This document shows, piece by piece, positions 56,430 through 64,000 of a DNA stretch of 64,000 bases; position 1 is the first letter of the stretch; every line of letters begins with the position of its first letter. The notes beneath the pieces were generated by a model that was not told where the DNA came from, ran no database searches, and saw nothing but the letters and a program-made list of their open reading frames with translations. A program made the position numbers and the translations under genes. The stretch comes from Lepeophtheirus salmonis (Eukaryota > Arthropoda > Copepoda > Siphonostomatoida > Caligidae), in NCBI RefSeq assembly GCF_016086655.4, contig NC_052140.2:13020001-13084000 (forward strand), given 5' to 3'.

Positions 56430-57230
56430 CTTCCAAAAAAAATGATCATCTCCTATACATGGAGCCACCATTACTTAAAAACAAAGTTTGAGCGCTTGTG
56501 ACAGCTGTGCATGCGCAAATAAGACGTTGTTTGTTGCTTTGGTGACTAAGCAAAAGTACTTGGCGTCTTTCAAAACAAAATGGCATTGATCCAAAAAGTA
56601 TTTATTCAACAATTGTGTAAAAAGCAGATTGTCCTTGTAGCAATCCTCACCGGACCAAACATACTTGAAACTGCAAACTTCTTAAACCTGGACTGACCCA
56701 TTGCCAGGAGAGTAATGAAGAAACTGAATGAGTCTGGAGATGATTATGAACCAATAACTATGTATGATGATCGAAAGATGAAGTCGGGCTGCCACCATAT
56801 TTTTTCTCAGGAGGCTTCAAGGTTAATGCTAAGGAGTACGTCAAGGTCCTGGAAGATCATATTAAGCCCTCCATTGACAAATTTGCAGCTGGGAGGAGGT
56901 TATTCGTCTAGCAACAAAACTCCGCTCCATACCGCAAAAAAACGATGACCTGGTTGTGAAAAAAAGTTTCACCGTATAGGACATAGTATGTGGCCACCAG
57001 GCTCAACGGATCTTAACCCCCTGGACTTATTTATGTGGAGTGCAGTCGAGCCACACACAAACAGATCCTCCTGCAACACAAAATCCAAGATGATTTGCGG
57101 GATCCAAGAGAAATTTCGAAATCTCCCAACGAAGACTATCATCTAGACCTCCTCCATTTCCCCATACCGAATAGAGGCCGTTATTATATTGAATATTAAC
57201 AGCCTTTTTTTTTTTCAACTTTCATTTGGT
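56430..57230 (+). pseudogene. Tc1/mariner transposase pseudogene, core deleted
   Basis: Plus-strand frames read a short N-terminal piece (LVAILTGPNILETANFLNLD, RRVMKKLNESGDDYEPI; about 56630-56760), then FKVNAKEYVKVLEDHIKP and SIDKFAAGRRLFV (about 56820-56910). Next come a degraded QQNSAPYRKKT standing where the second catalytic QQDSAPxHT should be (Asp replaced by Asn), a NGSxPPGLI region in the place of SPDxNPLD, and a tail with KQILLQHKIQDD. The first Asp block is missing. No convincing terminal repeats were identified. Inactive. Confidence 0.65.
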
Positions 57231-57234
57231 ATTG

Positions 57235-57695
57235 GTTTTATTAAAATCAGATGATTGGTTAAGGAGAAAATCTTTTTTTTTTTTAAATCCTGTTGGTTCT
57301 TAAATAGAACTTGTACCCAATAAATATAGTTTATATAAGTATAATCTCCTGTATCTGGGCATCAATATCCGTTTCTAACCACAACCAAAGTAGCTGCGTA
57401 GTTGTAAATAATATAATGATGATTAATGAGTCATATTACTAAATATAATTTCCCTATTGTTTGGGATGAGGCCATATTTATTTGGGATGAATAGAGATAA
57501 AATACATTCATAGATACTAATCATAGCAGGTAATAAACTAACTATATAAATTAATTCATATCATCAAGCACATAGGTATTATATGTATACAAAATATAAA
57601 GGAATGTAGCTTTGTTGTGGTTTTAGATGTTACACCTCCATTGCAAGAATTGTACATGTGTTTATATCTTTACAAACATTAAAATAATCATATTA
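57235..57695. other. No gene seen
   Basis: AT-rich, no recognised feature. Confidence 0.4.
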
Positions 57696-57699
57696 TATT

Positions 57700-57965
57700 C
57701 CGCTTAGTCAAAAAATAGAGACCGAAAATAAATGTCATAAGACTGACAATTTGAAGAATGCTTGGGTTGAGAGCAGCTTAGCTGTCATTACATGACATGA
57801 ATGGGGTAATAGCTTCTAGGAGCTTTGAGATTAAGGAAATAAACACAACCCCATCTCCGTATCAAGTCATGATACGTCTAAGAATGACTCCAATGAATGA
57901 ATTTCACGCACTAATGATTATTCCAAACATATCGTTCTCTCTTCAAGAATAAAAAGCTATGTTTA
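57700..57965 (+). repeat. Family S short repeat
   Basis: ACTGACAATTTGAAGAATGC, GAGAGCAGCTTAGCTGTCAT, AAGAATGACTCCAATG and GTTCTCTCTTCAAGAATAAA in family order; the middle is rearranged. Confidence 0.6.
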
Positions 57966-58019
57966 GGTAGTAATTACAAAATGAGCGCTATTTTCAAATA
58001 TCATATTTTTGTAATCTTT

Positions 58020-58160
58020 GATCAGAGTCAAATAATATTAAAAAAATAAACAAATGAACATGGTCACCCTGACAATTTGAGGGGGCGGGGATGTAGCTTA
58101 GCTGTCATGGTGTTTTATTAGATTAGTTACAATTAGCTATAAGAGGAAGGAACACAAATT
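58020..58160 (+). repeat. Family S short repeat, 5' part
   Basis: AACATGGTCACCCTGACAAT, GATGTAGCTTAGCTGTCATG and GTTTTATTAGATTAGTTACA match the family start. It lies directly after another family S copy, so two copies are nearly in tandem. Confidence 0.6.
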
Positions 58161-58164
58161 AACA

Positions 58165-59765
58165 CGTATAACCATTCGATAACTAATCTCTTCACAAATA
58201 TGATGTTTGTGTTTTTCTAGTGTAGAAAGGAAACATATTCCACAACATTCCCAAATTTTGTCTTTTACTATGCTATTCCAAGAGTTCTTCAATTTTGATG
58301 TGATCCCCTTTTCTTTTTCCACAACTCATTCACTTCGTGTACTTCTCATTGATGTTTTTGTTAGATCTAGAGAGCTTATTCTTGTCAGCTACCTACTCTA
58401 AAAATTAAATAAGGTCTCGGCTGCCATAACGAGCTCTTCCTCTAGTAATATATCTTCCAGATGTCTGATGATGGAAGTTCTTGAAGTTAATTCATTTTCG
58501 AACTCCATTTGGGTTTTGTTCCATTTGATATTGTTATCACTTTATAAGTTATTCAAGGATATTTATACAACTTTTTGATTGTAAAAGTGGGTATATACTT
58601 TTAAAATGAGACATACGCTTTTAATACTATTATATCTTCAAGGATAGTGCCACCACCAATGTGTTATATGAATAAAGGGTTTTTAATGCTTCAAGGAAAT
58701 TTAAAACTAACCATCAATTTATACCAGGGTGGTATATTTATTGAATCTCTCCAACTTTTAAAAGTTAATTGTGAGTGAATCGTTTATGAACGACACATCA
58801 CTAGTATTTAAGTATTGAAGTTTACATCATGTAAATTTGCAAAAGAGGAAATTTCCTTTGTTGTTGAGGTACTTACAGTATGCTGCAATCATTTTATAAC
58901 ATCTACCCACTGGGCCTTTACCAAAGTTATAATGTAAACATCCGCCTCGGGATTTGAAAACAAAATGAAGGTAGTACAAATCCTTTTTCCAGCGAAATCA
59001 TGATTTGTGCCTAATATATTCTGTAACAACATTTCATTCAAGTGGTAATTTACGTTCATCATGATGTGATCTTAGTAAACTCTATGTATATTTTACCCAT
59101 CTTGTTGTGTTGATTGAATTAGAGAATCTTTCATAGAAAAGGAAACCAAAAAAAAGAGAGTAACCCAGATAATTTTTTTAGGTTATCTTTTGTATTATTA
59201 AAAAAAGTTTGTCTGCTCTTCGATGTCTAATAATACCCGGACAATGGCGGGTACTACATCAAGTTTTGAATAATATTAATGGTAAATTGACATGATTATG
59301 CAGCAGAATGAGGCAAAAATTTAAGCTTACCTTTAACTGATTTTAATAATATCGATTAGAGATTTTGTTCGGTATATATATATATATATAGGAATGTAAT
59401 ATCCATTACAAGAAGAAAGCGATGCGCGCTATACGCGGTATATTTATTGTCTTTTTTTAATTGTATTTTTCTACTTTTTTTTGTGCGCTATTTATTAATA
59501 AATAAGTATCTATAACTTAGTGACATAAATTTTTCATTAACTATTAATATATTAAAGGCCCAAAATAACTTTAAAGAAGGTGTCTAGCTATAGCAGTCTT
59601 GACGATTACTTTTTTTTCACGTCAATTTTCAGACATTATCACAACAATAGAGTGTTTTTACGTAACGTATGAGTATTGATGTGGACCATTTTTTAACATG
59701 GGATCACTACAAAATGGAGCAAAAATCATTGGAGATCCATATTTTTTAAATTATACATTGAACAC
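58165..59765. other. No gene seen
   Basis: AT-rich; (TA)9 at 59373-59390. No recognised coding. Confidence 0.4.
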
Positions 59766-59769
59766 GCTA

Positions 59770-60190
59770 TCTTAAAGATGGCCAATGAAAAATAGCTTAT
59801 TTATGTTAAAATTTTAAGCTAAAAATATTTACTATAAACTCTAATTTTATAAAATATGTATATAATATGTGAAAATACTGATTTTGGTAAATAACAAGCA
59901 ATTTTTCAAATGTTTGACCAAGTGATTTATTTATTGCCATTGCTAACTTCCCATGTCCCTTCTTCAACCATAAATATATGAAGATTAAAGATACATACTA
60001 AGACTAACTCGCTCATCCTATTCCTCATTCCCTCTTTTAATTCGTATTTAATATACGTTCTTCCTTTCTCTGGTACTATGTGAGACATACATCACACACA
60101 CACATAAATTATTTTAGTTATATAGGATAAGCTATTCATCATCACTAAGTATTATGAATAAGTTTTAAAGTTATAAAAAAGAGTGTCATT
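59770..60190. repeat. Dispersed repeat blocks X and Y (partners of 7445-7965)
   Basis: CTATCTTAAAGATGGCCAAT, ACTATAAACTCTAATTTTAT, CATACATCACACACACACAT and AAGTTTTAAAGTTATAAAAA align with 7445-7965 in order. Confidence 0.5.
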
Positions 60191-60514
60191 TTCATAATTT
60201 TTCAGCCAAAAAATTCAAATACATTGGGTTCAGAACAAGATAAAAAATCAATAAAAACACTTTTACATCAGCTTTATTAATCCTGCTTTTAATTTGTGGA
60301 TTGTTTAAGGGTAAAAAAGGACTCTGAGCGATAATAGTCCAAATTTATATAATCCCAGATATTTGACTAATAGAAAAACTAAGATCAATTATGTATTCTG
60401 CGCTGAAAGATAAATTCCTTTTTTTTTTTTTTTTTGGCTTGAAATCATTTGTAAAAAATGAGAGTTCCCCTGCGTATTATTCAAGCATTACTATTAATTA
60501 TAGACCTCAAATAA

Positions 60515-60665
60515 TTTTTTATGCAGATGCAAAGGTGTTTTTTTTTCATTCTTAAAGCTATTTAATGGAGTTTGATCAAGATTTATTGGAAATTTGTCCG
60601 TTTGATATAAAAAAATGATCAACTTAAAGCCGCCAATATGGCGTTTCCTTCAATTATACTGTAAT
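60515..60665. repeat. Dispersed repeat block Z (partner of 6830-6985)
   Basis: ATGCAGATGCAAAGGTG, TATTGGAAATTTGTCCG and GCGTTTCCTTCAATTATACT align with the block near 6.9 kb. Relative to X and Y its position is swapped between the two loci. Confidence 0.5.
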
Positions 60666-60689
60666 TTGTGACGGTAAAGAAAATGCTTT

Positions 60690-61005
60690 AGGTTTATTAA
60701 CTATTACTTAAAAACTGAGTAAGTAAAAAGAGCTGATTTTCCCATCACTACTAAATCTAATTACAATATGTTATTATAATTACGTAATGCTGAATAAATT
60801 GCCCATGAAGTTGAATAAAAATAACGAAAAACTGATGCTGTGTACATAATTAAAGTCATTTTTTAAATTACGTTGGTAATTTGAGAGTTGATTATTTTTT
60901 TACTGGGTTCTATATTTGAAATATATATCTAAATGTATAATATCGCGTGCATCTAGATGGGTATATAACTTGTGATTTATATTCTTGAAGATTCTCTGTT
61001 CACTT
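60690..61005 (-). repeat. Dispersed repeat, inverted partner of 43080-43400
   Basis: The reverse complement contains TCTCAAATTACCAACGTAAT, CATCAGTTTTTCGTTATTTT and GGGCAATTTATTCAGCATTA in the order seen at 43080-43400. Confidence 0.65.
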
Positions 61006-61302
61006 TTTAGAAACTGGTATTCATTATATGACCTTTATACAAAAGAATTACTTTTTATAGTATTACAACGACAACACACACAGAAGTTGAATTATTTTTG
61101 TGGGTATAGAGAAAAAGTATAACAATATTTAAACTGGGGATGCGAATTCCGATAATTGTGTCAGAAACCGTCGGGATGTAGACTGTATCTATTACCAAAG
61201 TGCATGAGAAAGACAATTATTCATTAATTCAAATTTATCTGTGTGTGCAAATGTAGATAATTGATAGTTGAATTTTCGTTAAGTTACTTTACTTTTTTAT
61301 GT

Positions 61303-61310
61303 GTTTTTGT
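61303..61310. repeat. Target duplication of hAT-C copy 2, left
   Basis: GTTTTTGT; the right copy at 62330-62337 is GTTCTTGT, one mismatch in eight. Confidence 0.65.
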
Positions 61311-62329
61311 CAAGTTTGTGGCCGGTTCAGGTTCAGCAGATCTATCGGTCCCAGTACCGGTTCTTTCATTCCAACGGTCTCGATTCTGGTCTTCACTCTG
61401 GGTTCTATTTTATACATTTTCAGTTTGGTAACATGTGCTTAGTATAATGGGAGTTGCTAGAAAATTTGGCCCCCAGAAATGATCTCAGGTACAAACAAGC
61501 CACAGCTAAATTATAAGCTGAGTGCGTAGTGTCCCAAGTTCCGCAGGGCCTCCGAAAACTAAGGTTGCTGAAAACGATGTTTTTCAAAGTGGATACATTA
61601 TCCTTTGGCGATGCAATTTATTCATGAAGATCTAAGATGGTGGCCAACAAATAGCCAATATACATATTTTCTTGGGCTGGAAAAATATCAAGCACTTGTG
61701 AAAGTGGTATCATTACTTTAATGGACTCGTCCAAGAATACATATAGCTTCATCTGATGTTATTTGTTGACTCTTAGAATGAGCTTCAACCATAGTATCGG
61801 CGTTGCAATAGCATCTTCTTTTGAAGGCTCCCTCAACCTAACCACTGCATCGTAGAACAAATTCCAGCTCGTGGCACAAGGTACCAAAATACCTATTTTA
61901 AATTTAGTATGTTGAAAGTCCGAAACTTTAACGCTGCTGGAATATTTGTTCTAAAGTGTTTGAAGTTCACTAAATAATTTCCGGTTGTAAAGGCAGTATT
62001 TTAATCGAGGTTTCAAACCTTTGAAGCTTTAGTAGCTATTAAATTGATAGTGTGTTCAAAACATCGATAGTTCTTCAGAAGTATAAAATCTTCTTGAATG
62101 AAAGGTTCAGTAGATACATTAAAGGTAACGAAGTGTTTCATATACATAAAATTATGTAGATGGAATATTAAAAGATTATCAATATTCCAAAAAATACAAC
62201 AAACGAAAACAAGCTCAAGAATATATTGCAGTCTCAGTTCCGGTCTCGGTTCGAATTTATTGGTTCCAGTTCTAGCCGTTCAAGAACCGGATCATCTTGA
62301 ACTGTAAGACGTATAAGGGTACAACCTTG
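61311..62329 (-). mobile_element. hAT-C deletion derivative, copy 2, with transposase scrap
   Basis: Ends CAAGTTTGTGGCCGG and (reverse complement of the right side) CAAGGTTGTACC are inverted repeats, flanked by a one-mismatch 8-bp duplication. Both sides carry a CGGTTC/GGTCTCGG-rich subterminal stretch shared with the copy at 29539-30363. The minus strand contains the middle of a hAT transposase: SWNSFYDAVVRLREPSKED (about 61870-61810) and DESIKVMIPLSQVLDIF, then MYIGYLLATILDLHE (about 61725-61625), the same block read as DILQGEKNMFLGYILP in hAT-A. Neither end of the protein is present. Confidence 0.75.
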
Positions 62330-62337
62330 GTTCTTGT
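62330..62337. repeat. Target duplication of hAT-C copy 2, right
   Basis: GTTCTTGT, one mismatch from GTTTTTGT at 61303-61310. Confidence 0.65.
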
Positions 62338-62339
62338 GT

Positions 62340-62585
62340 AAATGAAATTAAAAACATTTTAGTGTAGTATGCCTGTTTTCTCATGGCATTATTCCATTAA
62401 TTTGCATGCTTTTTAGTTTGCGTGGCAAAATTTTTTCTTTTTATAATTTAGTGTTAAACTTTTTGGCGATTGATTAAATTTTAAGGACTTCCCATTTTTT
62501 GAAACGGGGGGGAGCAATGACTTGATTTATTCTTTCAATGTCATTTACAGCCAAACCTTCATAGCGATAAATAACCTTGTTATAT
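62340..62585. other. No gene seen
   Basis: AT-rich, no recognised feature. Confidence 0.4.
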
Positions 62586-62588
62586 GTA

Positions 62589-63409
62589 TGCACCGAGTGG
62601 TCCATTAAATTCTGAACACCTTTAATTTTAAGATTCAACAAGATATAATTTATTTAGTACAATATAATTTCAAAAAAATTAATACTACAAATAGATGTGT
62701 ATCTGAGCTCTCTTCATCATTAATGATGGCTTCCAGGCGGCTATAGAAGCCCTGACACCCGCTGCGGTTGTTGTCCTCTGTCAAGGCGTCCCGGTGCTGG
62801 CAGACTGTGGCTTTGAGGACCTCTGTGTTTGGAGGACAGACTTTACAGGCCTTCCCCTCGACATAGACCCAAAAGTTGGCATTGTGACTGTAGTGGGCCC
62901 AAAAGGGTCAAAAATGAGTTCAAAAGAGTCTTTCAACGTAGATGGAATTCTTTTATTATTGGTGTCAAAAGTGGGCTCTCCACCCTAACATGGTTCTTTC
63001 TGTCCCTTTTTTTATAGTTCTCAGGATTGTCTGTTGTGAAACCCTGAAATCTCTTACATGGGACCTCACGGACTAGAGACGATTGGCCCGGGCTGTTTTC
63101 TTTATTTCCTATGGGTCCAGTTTTTCCTTTTTAACATAGCCCTTTTTCTATTCCGTCGTTTCGGACTTGCTAACGAGGTAGACGGTTGTCCTGGAGACGC
63201 CAATTGCGTGAAGTGCGTAAATAGAAATTCGTCTATCACGTTCAAGAGTCATTTTTTCGACTGGTACGTTAGCTGGAGAGCTCAGATTTTTTTTTTTTGT
63301 GTAACTAATTGTTTATGCTTTAATATAAAGAAATATGTATTAATTTCACTCACCGGACCTGCATTAATTATTGATTTAGTAAGTGTTTAGATTTAAATGG
63401 ACCACCCAG
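62589..63409 (-). mobile_element. Family T: deleted Tc1/mariner copy D, both ends and TA flanks
   Basis: The best bounded family T copy. The left end TGCACCGAGTGGTCCATTAA and right end, reverse-complemented, CTGGGTGGTCCATTTAAATC lie between TA at 62587-62588 and TA at 63410-63411. On the minus strand are an N-terminal region with RRISIYALHAIGVSRTTVYL-type sequence (about 63240-63170, shifted) and a C-terminal region near 62900-62740 (KVCSVHQNTEVL-like and AAATAAGVRA-like, heavily broken). As in copies A-C, nothing corresponding to the first two catalytic Asp lies between them, so this 821-bp form is an internal deletion derivative. Confidence 0.75.
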
Positions 63410-63411
63410 TA

Positions 63412-64000
63412 TAGTCTAATACGTTAACACATACTTGATAATTTCATTAACTCCATAAAAAATATAATTCAATGTCATTTTTTGTAGTAAATATAGAATA
63501 ACTACACAAGACAAAAATAGTGTTAATGTGTTGAATCCGAAAATGAAATAACTTTGTCTCTATTTCATATCCTTTTTTTAACAATTTGAGAAATTTTTTT
63601 AATGGATGCATTACTATTATTGAGCCGTGCATAGACCCAATATTAAATAGATAATAATGCAACAGTTTGTGAAAATGACGTAATTGGCATGCTAACTACT
63701 GATTTGAGGCTTCCTTTCCCACAGTATTAGCTCATTAACATAATTAAAATGGTACATGGAATTTTGTGTGTCCCTCCAAGATATGCTACTAACTAAACAT
63801 AACCACAATACACGCCAGCTGTGCCATCTCTTGGACTTGCTACAGAGTTTACAAACGACACTCGTATACGAGCAAAACAAGCATAAAAATTAATTGTAAG
63901 GTATGGTGGTGGAAGTAATACATATATTTGCAAACACATAAATGTTACATCTATCCATTCGTCGCATGTACACATTGAAATGACCTTTGCATCTTTGTAC
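63412..64000. other. No gene seen
   Basis: AT-rich; two minus-strand frames of about 60 codons near 63700-63975 match nothing known. Confidence 0.4.

Noticed and set aside
1..64000. tRNA, rRNA or other structured RNA genes
   Set aside because: No cloverleaf with a GTTCRANNC arm and no rRNA-like conserved stretch was seen in a by-eye scan; a covariance-model search would be decisive.

Overview
This is a eukaryotic, non-coding, transposon-packed window. It is strongly AT-rich, full of A and T homopolymers, and has no prokaryotic operon layout. The element mix (several Tc1/mariner lineages, at least five hAT lineages, a BEL/Pao retrotransposon fragment and many short non-autonomous repeats) fits an arthropod. 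A crustacean such as a parasitic copepod is my best guess, but that is an impression and not proven by the sequence. I found no convincing host gene and no RNA gene. Almost every stretch that reads as protein is a transposase or retrotransposon fragment.

Layout. 0-10 kb: an inverted-duplicated repeat, a decayed mariner, a deleted Tc1-type copy, a transposase C-terminus remnant, short repeats and a pogo-like end. 10-20 kb: more short repeats, a 72-bp tandem duplication, a ZBED5-like hAT pseudogene, a Tc1/mariner pseudogene with decayed catalytic motifs, and a deleted mariner. 20-26.5 kb: a tandem segmental duplication built on deleted Tc1-type copies, then two mariner remnants. 27-30.4 kb: a Tc1/mariner DNA-binding-domain remnant between inverted motifs, and a deleted hAT. 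31.2-35.6 kb: a complete hAT element (hAT-A) with matching 8-bp target duplications and a lightly frameshifted transposase. 37.5-41.3 kb: inverted arms of tandem repeats, a BEL/Pao fragment and a further hAT transposase cut by a 100-N assembly gap. 43-47 kb: nested short elements. 47.7-50.5 kb: a second complete hAT (hAT-B) with perfect 8-bp target duplications, inserted in the terminus of a mariner. It carries the only long open reading frame in the window (477 codons, or 474 if a small intron is removed). 51-64 kb: mariner and Tc1 fragments, short repeats, a deleted hAT with a near-perfect target duplication, and the best bounded copy of the deleted Tc1-type family.

Three non-autonomous families recur. 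Family T is Tc1/mariner copies that keep the DNA-binding start and the C-terminus but lack the catalytic core. Family M has ends reading roughly CAGGGGYGTCCGCAGG and a core of degenerate T-rich tandem repeats. Family S is a ~290-bp non-coding repeat with about nine copies. The most notable single object is hAT-B: its protein keeps a zinc-finger-like domain and the start of the hAT region but has lost the catalytic core, while its frame, ends and target duplication remain intact.
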